Numbered from the stretch's first letter, positions 21,520-33,059 are shown. The stretch is DNA of 64,000 bases from Acanthosepion pharaonis (GCA_903632075.3 CAHIKZ030000129.1:452001-516000); one strand, 5' to 3'. Notes: generated by a model from the letters alone, not told the origin. Program-made: numbers and translations.

Positions 21520-21552
<33 letters not shown>
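21236..21552. repeat. (TTTC)n/(TC)n tracts flanking unique sequence
   Basis: Pyrimidine microsatellites at about 21236-21298 and 21523-21552 enclose about 220 bp of unique, slightly GC-richer DNA. Open frames crossing both are made by the repeats. Confidence 0.85.
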
Positions 21553-21554
<2 letters not shown>

Positions 21555-22004
21555 TCGTTACTAACGTTTCCTTTCTTTTTTTTTTTTTTAATTGAATTTA
21601 TTTTTCCCTCTGAAAACTTTAAATATTATGTTTTTGGCGATTTTTCGCGTTCATACAAGCATTGGAATTTTTTTTTTTTTTTTTTACTCGTCGCTTCTTC
21701 TAGAAGTGAAACTTTATATTTACATTCAAAATTTCCTATCCATATCCCCTCCAACTCATATGCTTCTCCTCTATCCATCTACAACAATCCATATGGGCGG
21801 GTGTAGTAAATGCTCGAGCATATCCTCTCAATGTGTCTTTTAGACGTCTAGCCCACGAGAAATCTATACATACATAATTCGCATCATGATCCCCTGCCCA
21901 GATTAGCTCTCCAGTTGTGTTTCCAAGCCCGTTGTTGTTTTTGCCTTTGTTTTTTCTTGTTTGTTTTTGTGTGTTTCTTGTGTGTGTTTGTGTGTGGGGG
22001 GTTG
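21553..22004. other. No gene; poly-T runs
   Basis: T-runs at about 21576-21590 and 21668-21684, then unique sequence and a GT-rich stretch near 21965-22005. Confidence 0.5.
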
Positions 22005-22822
22005 TTTAATAGTAGATAGGCTTTCCTATCGCCCAATTAATACTCATCCCCCTCCTTTGGAACTGGAGTAGAAGCTCATCCCTTGTTTCCTGTTTAGGAA
22101 GGAGTTCCCGTATCCTTTCCTTTACTCTAGCCTTAGTACTGTTGCTGTCATGAACCTCTTGTAACGTGTGCGGTTTTTAGCAATGTCTCTTCATACTTAG
22201 GGTACCAGGTTGGCAGTTTTCTGGCTGCAGTTCACGACTGGTAGTTAAGAGCCCGAACTCTTGCGTAGCGTTTTGAGAGGTTGCTCTGATCAACAGTTGC
22301 ATAATACCGGGGTTCTTGCAGTGTCATGTCGCGCATGGATGGGTATCCCTGCATGCACCTCCGGTGGGCAACCCCGAGGCCACATTATGTTACAGTCTGC
22401 GTCAGTTCCTTTCTGCTCATGCTACATTTGATGACCGACTGCTTCTATTACTTTAGGCCTTTTTCTTACCAACGTAATTCAGCATGACCATAAGCAACCA
22501 AAAATAAACCAGCTCAAAAAAATCACGTAAACCCGTTAACATTTCCTTCTCCAACATCCGTGGTATTCGTACCAACTTCTGCAGTGTGGAACTGTTCCTC
22601 TTTGAAAAGTCTCCTAATATAATAGCTCTCTGTGAGACTAACCTTAACTTGTCAATATCTTCCTCTGATTTCTTGATTCCTTTCTCTCCTTAGAACAGAC
22701 TCTAAAATCCACATACATGGGCTGGGTGTTTATGTCCGCGATCATCTCTTGCCGGCTAGAGAACCCTCTTTGGAATCTCCAGACCATTTGTATATATATT
22801 TATTTCCGTCTATCTCTCCTTA

Positions 22823-23187
22823 AGTCCACCCCTTTTTCATATAAGTGGACTCTACCAGTGTACTTGAACTACTGCCGTTAAATACCCAGAGTTAGACAGT
22901 CAGTGAGAGTAGTCAGATAGTGAAAGGGTAGTCGAAAAGAGAGAGAGAATATACGAACGGGGATAGTGTGAGGTAGCCTCTTGTAGAAGTCAGTTACAAG
23001 CACGTAGACTCTAAGGAAGTCCTACTGCAAGACTGTATATATCTATCTGTATTTGCTACTAACCGTGTTCCTGGATTTACTAATAGTATTACCCTTTGTA
23101 TGATTGTGTAAATACATTTTATTTCTTATATTTAATTATTGCGTTTGTTCTTCATTGGAGACCGAATTCATCTCGGAATCCACAACA
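22823..23187 (+). mobile_element. Solo-LTR-like element, copy 2, inside LINE-A
   Basis: It starts AGTCCACCCCTTTTTCAT and ends CATCTCGGAATCCACAACA, about 365 bp. It is homologous end to end with 16358-16712 but has small indels. It interrupts the LINE endonuclease coding region; CTATCTCTCC on the left (22810-22819) and CTATCTCTTC on the right (23188-23197) may include the target duplication. No internal retrotransposon genes remain. Confidence 0.68.
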
Positions 23188-24156
23188 CTATCTCTTCTTT
23201 CTCTAGCGTTCCCCTTCCTCTCAAGACTGTTGTGCACTCGATAGCATTTCTGGTAAGATAGGCAGAGCCATCTCTCTACATCCGTTTACAAACATATTCG
23301 GTGACTTTAACGTTCATCATACCATATGGCTTAAACACTCTTCTAACTGACCTCGCTGGCATCCAATCCCTTTACTTTTCAATCCCTCACGCAGGTGGTT
23401 GACTTTCCTGTAACTCGGACAGTAACGCTTCCCTTCACGGTGTCTGTTTTACCCACGTCCCTTATTATTGTCGCACTACTCTCAACTCTGCCCTCTTGGA
23501 AAATCTGATCACCAGGTGGTGTCTGTTAACATCTCCTTCCATTCCCCCTCCCCCACCCCAAGAACCTCCTACTAACAGAATATCTTTCTGTTATCGACGT
23601 GCAGATTGGGACTCGTTCTATGATTTCCTTCACGACGTCCCTTGGAATGTTGTCTTTAATTATCCCGTACAAAAATGTGCAACTGAGGTCTCCTCCTGGG
23701 TAAAAGCATAGAGGCTTTCATCCCAGCAAGAATATACCAAGTTAAATCGCGCTTATCTCCTTGGTTCTCAACTGCTTGCTCTGTCGCTATAGCCCATAGG
23801 AATCACTTCTACCGTCTGTACCAGAGCGACATGTCTGATTGCAACAGACGTGTCTTTGTCTCAGCTTTTAATGAGTGCAAGCGTGTCTTCAATGAAGCAA
23901 AGTTACTGCTTGCAGATAGAATGAAACAACGTACTGCATCTCGTAGGTTTGGTTCTAAAGATTATTAGTGGCTCTACAAGACTATGCTGAACTGCAGTAA
24001 ATCCTCAATCCTTCCTCTATTCAAGCAATTCTAACATCCTAACATCCTCAGCTGATAAGGCTGAATGCTTTGCTCGGAAATTCTCATCCAACTCAACACA
24101 CGACTCATCCGGGGTATCCACACCTGATTTTCCTCATAGAACTGAGGCTATACTGA

Positions 24157-24291
24157 TTTTCTAAGTGTAGCTTAGATGTGGCACAAGACAGGAAGTGTAG
24201 AGCACCCAGTAAGGATTGAAGTAACTACTCAGTCGTAGTTGACCTCAAGCGAGACAAGCTTACTAACCATTACACCACGTCAAAGAACTCC
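24157..24291 (-). mobile_element. tRNA-like SINE (second family) inside LINE-A, with 19-bp target duplications
   Basis: The flanks AGAACTGAGGCTATACTGA (24138-24156) and AGAACTGACGCTATACTGA (24292-24310) are a 19-bp direct repeat with one mismatch. The 135-bp insert on the minus strand begins near GACGTGGTGTAATGGTTAGT (A-box-like) and ends with AGCTACACTTAGAAAA. The same sequence family is at 35505-35640. The duplication length fits LINE-mediated target-primed integration. Excising insert and one repeat rejoins the LINE sequence. Confidence 0.85.
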
Positions 24292-25929
24292 AGAACTGAC
24301 GCTATACTGAGTGAGATGTGCATAACCCCATCGATTGTATAATGTCTAAATTGGACTCTCATAAAGCGAGTGGGCGTGACGGGATACCAACCGTAGTCTG
24401 AAGGAAATGTGCCCCTGAGCTGACTCTATTGCCTCACTGATTCTTGCTTTCCAGCCTGTTGGAAGTCCTCCTCTGTCGTCTCAGTCTTTAAGGACTCTGG
24501 AGACATTTCTACCCCAACTAACTACCGTCCCACCAATCTGCTCTTTGACAAACAATATGGTTTCCGCGTTGCCCGATCTACGGCTGATGTGCTTACGTCC
24601 ATAACTGAATATGTATACCATGCTGTTGATATTAACGGCGAAGCTCAAGCAGTTGCTGTAGATATATCGAAGGCTTTTGACAGAGTTTGGCATGCTGGCT
24701 TTCTACGGAAAACTTCAGGGATACGGTATTACAGGACAATTATTTGATTTAATCCAATCATTCCTGTCTAATCGTGAAATGAATGTTGTCCTGAACGGGT
24801 TCCAGTTCCTTCCATACGAACGCTGGTGTACCTCAAGGCTCTTTCCTTAGTCCTACACTGTTTCTGATCTTTATCAATGATCTTCCTGACGTTATCAGCT
24901 TTCAAGTAGGCATCTACGCAGAGAACACTACCATTTACTCCTGTCTCAATAGTAAAGCTGGCATGGCTGACAATGTTAACCTGACCGTTGGTCTCGAAAA
25001 CGACTTCCAGTCTGTGTGTTAACTGGGGCAGAAAATGCCTTGTGAATTTTAATGCATCCAAAACGAAACTGCTGTCATTTACTCACCAGAAAAAAAACTT
25101 TTTTGTCTCCTATCAACATGGTTGATGCTCACCTACACGAGAACGCCTCACTGAGCCTTCTTGGTCTGACGTTTTCCACTGACCTGAGGTGGAACAACTA
25201 TATTGAATCAATAGCTGCACCTACCGCAAGATAAGTTGGTTCTCTCTGTCGCACCAGAAAGTTTTTCTCGTTTGGTTTTCACATCTACAAATCTACCATT
25301 CGTCCTTGCATGAAATACTGACTGGTTCTCCCGGTGTTCATCTCAAGGTTCTTGACAAATCCAAGACGGATGTGCAATGTGATCAGTCCTGGATTGGGGG
25401 CTCGACTCAAGTCACTCTCTCACCAACGTAATATGGCTTCCCTCTGTCTTTTCTATAAATATTTCCATGGCATCTGCTCTGACGAGCTATTTTCACTGTT
25501 GCCCCGACTGCATGAATTTAAGCGTGCTATTAGGTTGGCAGCTAGGTCCCACCCTTTTACTGTCGAAACAGTTAAATGTAACCGCCTCTTCTACTTTAAC
25601 ATCTAATCTAGCACTTCCCGACGGTGGAACTCCCTTCCTGTTACTTGCTTCCCTGTTAACTATAATCTTCAAAAATTTAAATGTAATGTCAATCTACATC
25701 TTTTGTTACCTTGATCCCTGTTCTTTTTACCATTTTCCGTTCTTCTTTTTTAGAGTTTACTCAACCTCCCCTATGCCCCTATATCCTTACTTTCACTCTC
25801 TATAGCCGTTTGAGTACTAGAGGCACTCCCGCCTTCCTTGGAGTGAATTGCTTAAAAAATATCTATGTATGTGCATGCTCATGTCAATCTGTCTGTCTTA
25901 GCCTATTCCTATTTATCAGCCAATCTCAG

Positions 25930-26060
25930 TCCATTAATGCATTCTTCTCTTTCTCTCTCCCTCTCTCCCGCACTTTCACATTCTTTCTCCCCATATATAT
26001 GAGAGAGGGAGAGACAGAGATAGAGAAAGACAGGCAGACAGGCAGACAGACAAATAAACG
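25930..26060. repeat. Pyrimidine tract followed by purine tract
   Basis: CT-rich sequence (about 25945-25995) is followed by GA-rich sequence with (CAGA)n-like units (about 26001-26055). Confidence 0.85.
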
Positions 26061-26321
26061 AATAGATGAATAAATGATTAAGGAACAAGCGGGAAATATT
26101 TCGCTATTTATTTAGTTTCATCATTTTATCGGATTATTCCATATTTACTATTCATAGGGAAAGAGAAACAGAGATAGAGAGATACGTACGCATACACATA
26201 CAGCATAAACACATGCGCGCATACACACACATAGACACACACATACACACATATATATGTTTAATATTGTTTAAGATTTGCGGAATTTATACGGGAGAAC
26301 TCTTAATGGCGGTACTGCATC
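26061..26321. other. CA-rich spacer, nothing recognised
   Basis: Contains an (AC)n-like stretch at about 26195-26255 and no other feature. Confidence 0.6.
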
Positions 26322-26323
26322 TA

Positions 26324-26386
<63 letters not shown>
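26322..26386. repeat. (TA)n array
   Basis: About 60 bp of TA repeats adjoining a foldback element. Confidence 0.95.
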
Positions 26387-26388
<2 letters not shown>

Positions 26389-26395
26389 TGTAGAT

Positions 26396-26507
26396 ATAGG
26401 TATCAACACGGCATGATGAATGTCAGTTTCACAACTCAAAGCAATCTTCAGATCAATATCGCATGGAAGCATGAAACTGACAGTCACCATGAAATGTTGA
26501 TTCCTAT
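26396..26507. mobile_element. Foldback MITE, family 2 (copy 1)
   Basis: ATAGGTATCAACACGGCATG plus ATGAATGTCAGTTTCA (26396-26431) is an imperfect inverted repeat of TGAAACTGACAGTCACCATG plus AAATGTTGATTCCTAT (26472-26507). There is a 40-bp loop and no coding content. One arm recurs at 30311-30355. It lies next to a (TA)n array. Confidence 0.72.
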
Positions 26508-26547
26508 GCCAACAGAGAAACTTTTCCAAACAATATTTTGATTTGCA

Positions 26548-26612
26548 GACATTTGATCAGTTTTGGAAAACTGAGTCACGCTGAGAACATTTTCAGCACT
26601 CCTTCCCCACAC
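26548..26612. mobile_element. Foldback MITE, family 1 (partial, one arm)
   Basis: The minus strand reads GTGTGGGGAAGGAGTGCTGA, then AAATGTTCTCAGCGTGACTC and AAAACTGATCAAATGTC, matching one arm of the elements at 43150-43263 and 59661-59781. The second arm is missing. Confidence 0.6.
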
Positions 26613-26613
26613 A

Positions 26614-26614
<1 letters not shown>

Positions 26615-26672
<58 letters not shown>

Positions 26673-26721
26673 GAGATGTAAAAGAGAAAGATATAAACGG
26701 AGTGATTCAATTCTTCACTCT

Positions 26722-26771
<50 letters not shown>
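26615..26771. repeat. Two (TA)n arrays
   Basis: TA repeats at about 26615-26671 and 26724-26771, separated by about 50 bp. Confidence 0.95.
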
Positions 26772-26772
<1 letters not shown>

Positions 26773-26794
26773 TATATAGAAAGGGAAGGGAGCG

Positions 26795-27175
26795 ATGGAT
26801 AAATTGTCGTCTAAATTACGCAAAAAAAAAAAATGAAAATAATATTGACAACTCATTTTGAAATAGTTGATTTATTCAATAAATTTGCCATTAGCTTCAA
26901 CCACGACCTCCAGACGACTTTGATATCTCCTGCAACTTTTCTGGGCAGTCTCCTTGTTTAAGGGTGAATGCTGATATAAACCTTGCCTTCAGTTCATCTA
27001 TTGCGTTACAATGCGCCCAACACATAATAATGAAGGGGTTACAAGTCTGGGGAGTTAGGTGGTAGAGTGTAAAGAGTGATGTGGTCGCATAAATTGTCTG
27101 ACAGCCATAATTGGTTTCTCCTGTTTGTGTGGAATGATGCAGGGTCACTTGCTAGACATAGGGTCTTCCAGCATA
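26795..27175 (-). mobile_element. Mariner-like element, copy 2 (one end plus transposase C-terminus)
   Basis: The terminus GCGATGGATAAATTGTCGTC (26794-26813) is identical to that of copy 1 at 4267. The minus strand then gives the transposase C-terminus: CLASDPASFHTNRRNQLWLS, LCDHITLYTLPPNSPDL, DELKARFISAF. The other end and the N-terminal half are missing; at about 27175 the sequence switches to a PLE fragment on the opposite strand. Dead partial copy. Confidence 0.78.
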
Positions 27176-27179
27176 ATAT

Positions 27180-27520
27180 TAATTGCCAAAATAAAACATA
27201 CATAGCATGTACGGAAAGTACTTTTAAACCTAGTTTGTACAATCATAGGTCATCTTTTAAGCTAGTAAATCTTAGGTACTCTACCAAACTAGCTGACCAT
27301 GTGCGGAATTTAGAAGCAAAAAACAACAGGTATCCCTTGATAAGGTGGAAAATTTAAAATAAATCAAAACCATAAAACAGCCACAACCATATTTGCAACC
27401 TCTGTCAACAGGAAAAATTAGTCATTATGACATTTCCGGACACAAAAAAAAAAAACTTTTAAACCAGAAATCTTAAGCCCTTGCTTACATAACAGAAAAT
27501 TTTTCTTAAGTGCATATGAG
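27180..27520 (+). pseudogene. PLE GIY-YIG fragment, copy 3
   Basis: The plus strand reads KTYIACTESTFKPSLYNHRS, SFKLVNLRYSTKLADHVRNL, NNRYPLIRWKI, stop, NSHNHICNLCQQEKLVIMTF. It corresponds to the GIY-YIG catalytic fold (YIG-ST...RxxxHrssF...SK.IW.L) and the CNLC-EKL block of PLE endonucleases. The cysteine block upstream and the whole RT are missing, because the mariner fragment abuts directly. It is pseudogenic by a stop and an A-run frameshift near 27450. Confidence 0.78.
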
Positions 27521-27576
27521 GATGGATAAAAGTATGTAATTTAACCACCACCCACAGAGGCATTTACAATAGACCT

Positions 27577-27625
27577 CTTCTTCTTCTTCTTCTTCTTCTT
27601 CTTCTTCTTCTTCTTCTTCTTCTTC
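27577..27625. repeat. (TTC)n microsatellite
   Basis: About 16 uninterrupted TTC units. Confidence 0.97.
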
Positions 27626-27932
27626 ACGTTCTCCTCCTCCCTTTCCATTACATCCAATGTCGTGCGTTTGTTCATTTATGTTTGAAAATAATAATGTAGC
27701 GTTCTTTAGTTTTTAAAAAATAAAAGGTAGTCATTTTAGGTAGTCATTTGATAAAAAAAAAAATCTCCTGGGGATAGCGTAAGGTTGAAACCAAGGTAGC
27801 GGATACAAGTGACCTCCTGATTTTTTAAAGTTAAAAGCTCTACATGTTATTTTTTACTCTTGCTGTTTTTACACGTGTATTGAGCAATTTTTAATACTAC
27901 TGTTTTCTGGTCTGATTCAACTCTGACCATTT

Positions 27933-28020
<88 letters not shown>

Positions 28021-28229
28021 TCAGGCAAGTGGAAGGATGTACAAGCCAAAGAAAACAACTTCAATATACCAGAACATCGGAAGTGTGAGGGTAAAAGTAT
28101 GAGGGTGGGGGGGAGAGAGGGGGACAAATTTTAAGTGATGGAAAGAGGGAATATGTGTGTGCGTGTTGGTATGAAATTGTTCGCCGCTATAAATCGTTTA
28201 TAACGCCGAAAGTAAAAAGCATAGAATAT
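27626..28229. other. (TA)n array and unassigned DNA
   Basis: Unique sequence to 27940, then TA repeats at about 27941-28018. At 28110-28165, AATTTTAAGTGATGGAAAGA is followed by GGGAATATGTGTGTG, which recurs at 52707-52745. No gene. Confidence 0.7.
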
Positions 28230-29248
28230 AGTTGCTAATTTTCCAAACAAGCAAATTTTCACCACTTGCTGAATTAGTCCAATACAATCCTTTTAGTCCC
28301 ATTTTAGCCTTATGCACTACACATTGTATGAACATAAGTTTATTTGGTTTACTCGTGTACAGTTCTTTATTTCTTCATCATTCCTATTTTTCTAGTTCTT
28401 TGTTCCTATCTTTGTCTACACCTTTCTTTGTTCAGACATTCTTTAATTTCCATCCTCTTGTTCTTTTTATAACATATTTCTTTCTTTCATCTCACTTCTC
28501 TTCTTACTTTCCAGTCATTGTCCAGGTTTTTCTTTTTCCCCATCTTTCTTTTTTCCATCTTTTACTTCTTTCATCCTGTCTTTCTTCTTTCTATGCATAT
28601 ATTTTCCTTTTACTTTTAATTTCATTCTTCCTTTCTTTTTTCTTTCTTCGTAAAATTGTTTTTTAATTCTTTTCTTTCCTTGCATTTCTTTTTCATTTAT
28701 TGTTTGGTTTTCATTCCATTTTTGTGGCATTTTCATTATTTTTCTCTTTGTCTTTTTTTTCTTCCTTTCTTTATGTGAGGAAAGGACTTTTCCCATTTTT
28801 CCTTCTTCCTGCCTATCTTCCTTTATTTGTCTTCCGTTTTTATTTTCTCTTTCTTTCAGGCGTTCTTATTTGCCTCTTTATGTTTTTACTGTTGTTTTTC
28901 TTTAGTTTTTCCATATTTCTTCATTCATATTCTTTTCTCCATATAATTACTGTTATTTATCATTCCTTTTTTCCATTATACTTTCTTTCTATTCACATCA
29001 TTCATCCTTTTCTTTTTTTTTTCTTTCCCACATTTTTTTTTCTTCCTGTCGCCTATTTTTCTCGCTTCATACTCTCTCTCAGTGGATATTAATTTAAGCT
29101 GTACTGTTTTATTTATCATTCACATTTACTGTCTTTTTTCTCATATTCATTCATTCAATCATTTTTCTTTCTTTCTATTTAATTTCTTCTCCAAATTTTT
29201 TTTCTCTTTTTAACCCATTCATTTTTGGACTCTTCCCTTTCTTTCTTG

Positions 29249-29250
<2 letters not shown>
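28230..29250. repeat. Polypyrimidine tract of about 1 kb
   Basis: The plus strand is dominated by T and C with interspersed TTTCTTTC-like units. Long open frames on both strands (Phe/Leu/Ser on plus, Lys/Glu/Arg on minus) are composition artefacts. Confidence 0.85.
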
Positions 29251-29318
<68 letters not shown>

Positions 29319-29335
29319 TATATATACATACGTAC

Positions 29336-29387
<52 letters not shown>

Positions 29388-29435
29388 TCTCTCACAGTTT
29401 CAATTACACACTCTCTCTCTCTCTCTCTCTCTCTC
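29251..29435. repeat. (TA)n and (TC)n compound arrays
   Basis: TA repeats at about 29251-29311 and 29342-29379, then (CT)n at about 29411-29436. Confidence 0.95.
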
Positions 29436-29836
29436 TTCTCACTGATTTCACTGATTTCATACCTACATTCTCTTTCATATACAAAGCCACTCTAACAAAA
29501 GCCCCGCCTTCCTTATTGTCTTCAACACTTATTCCTCTAACCTACCAATTCTATTACCGACGGGATCTCGCAATTTCACGCATTCTCCCGTTGTAAAGCA
29601 TCAAACGATATTTTCTAACGATTTCTTTTTACTTAACGTCTTCTATTTCCTTTTTTCTTCTTCATAATTGTAAATTTGTGTTTTATTCTCCATTTTTAAA
29701 GCGTCTTCTCTTCACTTTGTGTTCGTCTGCCTTTTTCAGTGTTACACCTTGTTTCAATAAATTATTTTCCATATTTTTTTACTCTCTATTTTCTACTTTC
29801 CTCATCTTTGCAACTTACTTCCTTCGTAAATTTCAT

Positions 29837-29873
<37 letters not shown>

Positions 29874-30179
29874 CAACTATCGTTAGTTTATTTATTCAAT
29901 TTTTCTGTTTGTATTCCTAGCAAACTTTTTCTTCGGGGCCTGTTGATAGTAATGTTCATTTAGATAGACCTCAATTATGGCCTTTTGCCAAACAATCTCT
30001 TGATCTTTGTTTTCCTTTTTCTTCGTTATTTTTTCTTTTTTCTTTATCCTCTCTTTCTATTTTTTTTTTTTTTACTTTCTCGAAAACCTATTTCTTTTTC
30101 TCTCCGATTACTGTTTCTTTTAAATCCTCTTTTGTTTCTTTCAAATCTTCTTATGTTTCATACTTTAAATTTATTCTCA

Positions 30180-30205
<26 letters not shown>
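29436..30205. other. T/C-rich DNA with long poly-T
   Basis: Includes a poly-T run at about 29840-29873 and (CT)n at about 30180-30205. No gene. Confidence 0.8.
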
Positions 30206-30255
<50 letters not shown>

Positions 30256-30393
30256 GTGTGTGAGTGTGTGTGTGTATCGAAAATACGTATGTATATATAT
30301 ATATATTGTACTGAGGCGTGAAACTGACAGTTCTCAGTGTTGATTCCTATGACCGCACTGAGTATATATCCATAGATACGCACACACTCACAA

Positions 30394-30459
<66 letters not shown>
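30206..30459. repeat. (TA)n, GT and CA arrays enclosing a foldback arm
   Basis: TA at about 30214-30248 and 30411-30459. Between them GAGGCGTGAAACTGACAG and TGTTGATTCCTAT (30311-30355) match one arm of the foldback at 26396-26507. Confidence 0.8.
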
Positions 30460-30461
<2 letters not shown>

Positions 30462-30778
30462 GTGTAACAGCGAAATTGTCCAAATCGTGTAACCGCAAAA
30501 CTGTGCAATTGTTAGATAATGTATGTATGTATGTATTATTCCAGGATCATTTTCAAATTGATTCAAGATAATTTTCACCCTCTTACCTTCTGCCCTGGTG
30601 TAACAAGGTGCCTCAGAGATTTCACGTACAATTTTATTTTCAAGTCTTTTTTCACTGCTATCTGCACTGTCATAACTGAGACTCCTCTCTCACGTGCTAA
30701 ATATCTTATGAATTGAGCTGGATCTTTTCTAATAAGTTGAATGGATGATCCCTCTTATGAATGTTCATATACATGTAA

Positions 30779-30855
<77 letters not shown>

Positions 30856-30860
30856 AAGGT
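30460..30860. other. Unassigned DNA and (CA)n-(TA)n array
   Basis: Unique sequence followed by (AC)n from about 30783 to 30810 and TA repeats to about 30852. Confidence 0.7.
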
Positions 30861-30967
30861 ATTAAATCCGTTGTTATATAATCCAAGTAGATCCTATTAA
30901 TATAAAATATTAAAACTGATCCACAAAAAGAACTCAGTGTATTTATTATTACAGAGCAAATAATTAG

Positions 30968-31175
30968 TACACAATAAAATCCAAAATTAACTCATGTGGA
31001 AAATAGGCTTATTTCAACCGACGAAATTCTTCAGTCTTATTCAAAACCGGTATTGCGGTATAGACTGAGTTCGTGTCGGAATTATATCTATACCGGGGTT
31101 GAATAAAAATGACGAATTTCGTCGGTTGAAATAAGCCTATTCCACATATGAGGTAATTTAGGATTATATTGTGTA
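30968..31175. mobile_element. Foldback element with arms of about 87 bp
   Basis: The left arm (30968-31053) contains TACACAATAAAATCC, ATAGGCTTATTTCAACCGAC and GAAATTC. The right arm (31089-31175) is its imperfect reverse complement, ending ATTATATTGTGTA, with a central spacer of about 35 bp. There is no coding content. (TA)n arrays flank the region, as for other foldbacks here. Superfamily unassigned. Confidence 0.82.
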
Positions 31176-31184
31176 GTTTAATAT

Positions 31185-31204
31185 ATATATATAGAATATA
31201 TATA

Positions 31205-31281
<77 letters not shown>

Positions 31282-31308
31282 TAAAGAGATACATAGATAT
31301 AAAGAGTG

Positions 31309-31369
<61 letters not shown>

Positions 31370-31370
31370 C
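31185..31370. repeat. (TA)n-(GA)n-(TA)n compound array
   Basis: TA at about 31208-31260, GA to about 31281, short unique DNA, then TA at about 31313-31364. Multi-frame YIYI open frames here are repeat artefacts. Confidence 0.95.
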
Positions 31371-31430
31371 CAAGAGGATAGAATCCAGGTAGAACTCAAT
31401 GTCCAGGATAGACCAAGAATATATATTATA

Positions 31431-31473
31431 AAAGGCTCAAACACTAATATTTCATGGTTATAAGTGTTTGAGC

Positions 31474-31477
<4 letters not shown>
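31431..31477. repeat. Perfect 15-bp hairpin
   Basis: AAAGGCTCAAACACT (31431-31445) and AGTGTTTGAGCCTTT (31463-31477) are exact inverted repeats with a 17-bp loop, followed immediately by a (TA)n array. Confidence 0.9.
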
Positions 31478-31541
<64 letters not shown>

Positions 31542-31700
31542 TTTCTACGTCCTTCTTCTCATTTTAACAGACCTTTAACTCAGCCAGTAAATTTTATTGC
31601 TTGTTATTTATGTCTCCACTTTTGAATTAGTGTCTTTTTTCGTTTTCAGTTTTTACTTGCGTTTGCATTTTAAAACAAATTTTTATTAGCATCTATGACT

Positions 31701-31779
<79 letters not shown>
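31478..31779. repeat. Two (TA)n arrays with T-rich spacer
   Basis: TA repeats at about 31478-31538 and 31707-31779; the spacer carries nothing recognisable. Confidence 0.95.
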
Positions 31780-31783
<4 letters not shown>

Positions 31784-31789
31784 ATCAAT

Positions 31790-32011
31790 CTGGATAGCCA
31801 GTTGTTTGTTTTTTTCTCTTTGTCTATTAATATTTTTCCTTACACCTTTTCTTCTTACTTCTCGTTTTTCTCATCTCTTCATATTTTTTTTCTTTTTATT
31901 TTTTCTTTCTTTCATTACTTCCTTCTCTTACTTTTTTTCTTTCTTTCTTTTTCTTTCTTTACTTCATTTTTATTTCTTATCCCCTTTCATTCCATATTTT
32001 TCGTCTTTTTT

Positions 32012-32047
<36 letters not shown>

Positions 32048-32200
32048 TCCGTTTCCTTCGCTGATTTCCCCCAACTACAGCTGCTCACACACTCAACGAA
32101 CATTAGACACATCCCCACCTCTGCCATTTCTGTTTTTTTTTTTTTCTCCTTTTTTTTTCCAACTCCAATCCTTACCCAATTTATTCATCTACTTATTTGA
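31790..32200. repeat. Polypyrimidine tract with (TTTC)n
   Basis: T/C-rich, with (TTTC)n at about 32008-32049. The long plus-strand open frame through it is an artefact. Confidence 0.88.
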
Positions 32201-33059
32201 TTCGTTTTACTGCTGCTGCTCCGTATGTGCAAGTCGATATGCTTCGTGCTGCCTGGCGCACGACGTCTGCACTCAGCACTAGCCTCTGTATTGTTGTAGA
32301 GAAAAGGAAAAAAAAATTGAGTTGTTCCAACATGTGGCGCTGTACTTTGATCAGAGTTTTTAATATTTATTTTTTTTTTTTAGTCTTGCATTTTGTGGAT
32401 CGCTTGTCGTTGACAGAACTCTTTTAAAAAGAAGTAAAAAAAAAACCCGCCCATTATTTAATGTCTCAGGTCTCAAGCTTCCTGAACCGGAATCAGGCGG
32501 AGCGCGCAAGCGCGTGTGCAACCGTTTGCATATCTCAGAATTTGTACATCATGGAAAGTCTTTACATATTTTTTTACTTATTTTTTTTTTTACTTATTAT
32601 GTTCTTATAGCTTATTTTCTATGTGAAATTCAACTAGTAAGTAGATCTGGCATTGCCCGTGGTATGAATCCAATCATCAAAAAAGAAAAAGCCAATTATT
32701 ATTAAAAAAATAATTAAGCTACAAAGATTTTTAAAAAGCGTTTCTTTTGTATCCGTTCTAATAAGAGTAGTCAGTGATATATTTTAAAAGTTTACACATG
32801 TTCATTAATTTATGAAGGAGATTTTAGCGTCAAAGAGAGTGTCTAAAGTATTAGTCTGATATTTAAGAAAGTGGGACACTCCAATATTCTACCCAAATCC
32901 TATATACACTTAATATCTTGGACAACTAAAGAGAAAAGCAGATGAGAGACGAATTCAGTAAAGACAGAAAGGTGCTCTCACGTCCGACAATGAGTATAAG
33001 CGACAAGATGAAATAAACTAACTTCTTTTTAACATCTTTTTTTTATATATTAAACTAAG
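32201..33059. other. No gene recognised; locally GC-richer patch
   Basis: 32205-32330 and 32485-32530 are less AT-rich than the surroundings, including GCGGAGCGCGCAAGCGCG. I see no splice-site-bounded exon, conserved protein or repeat unit that I can name. Confidence 0.45.

Larger units (their letters stand above)
22005..25860 (+). pseudogene. LINE-A (CR1/jockey-like), long copy with 5' region, endonuclease, RT and 3' end
   Basis: The 5' region (22005-22480) is collinear with 39285-39700, both sharing TACCAGGTTGGC and CATGTCGCGCATGG. Endonuclease-like pieces follow (PSAN-like region, GIQSL, SLTQVVDFPV). The RT reads CWKSSSVVSVFKDSGDIST, then a deletion, FDKQYGFRVARSTADVLTSI, AVAVDISKAFDRVWHAGFLR, LIFINDLPDVISF, GIYAENTTIYSCL, FNASKTKLLSFTHQKK. 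The C-terminal block is MASLCLFYKYFHGICSDELF and FKRAIRLAARSHPFTVETVK. The catalytic YADD box reads YAEN, so both catalytic Asp are lost. Stops and frameshifts are frequent. The 3' end TTGGAGTGAATTGCTTAAAA is at about 25840-25858. It is interrupted by an LTR and a SINE. Confidence 0.85.

Noticed and set aside
28515..28796. Lys/Glu-rich minus-strand frame suggesting a coiled-coil protein
   Set aside because: Antisense of a polypyrimidine tract; also mirrored at 8350-8604 by purine-rich DNA.
32200..32530. Coding exon in the GC-richer patch
   Set aside because: Frames are short, no conserved motif is visible, and no convincing splice-site pair brackets it.
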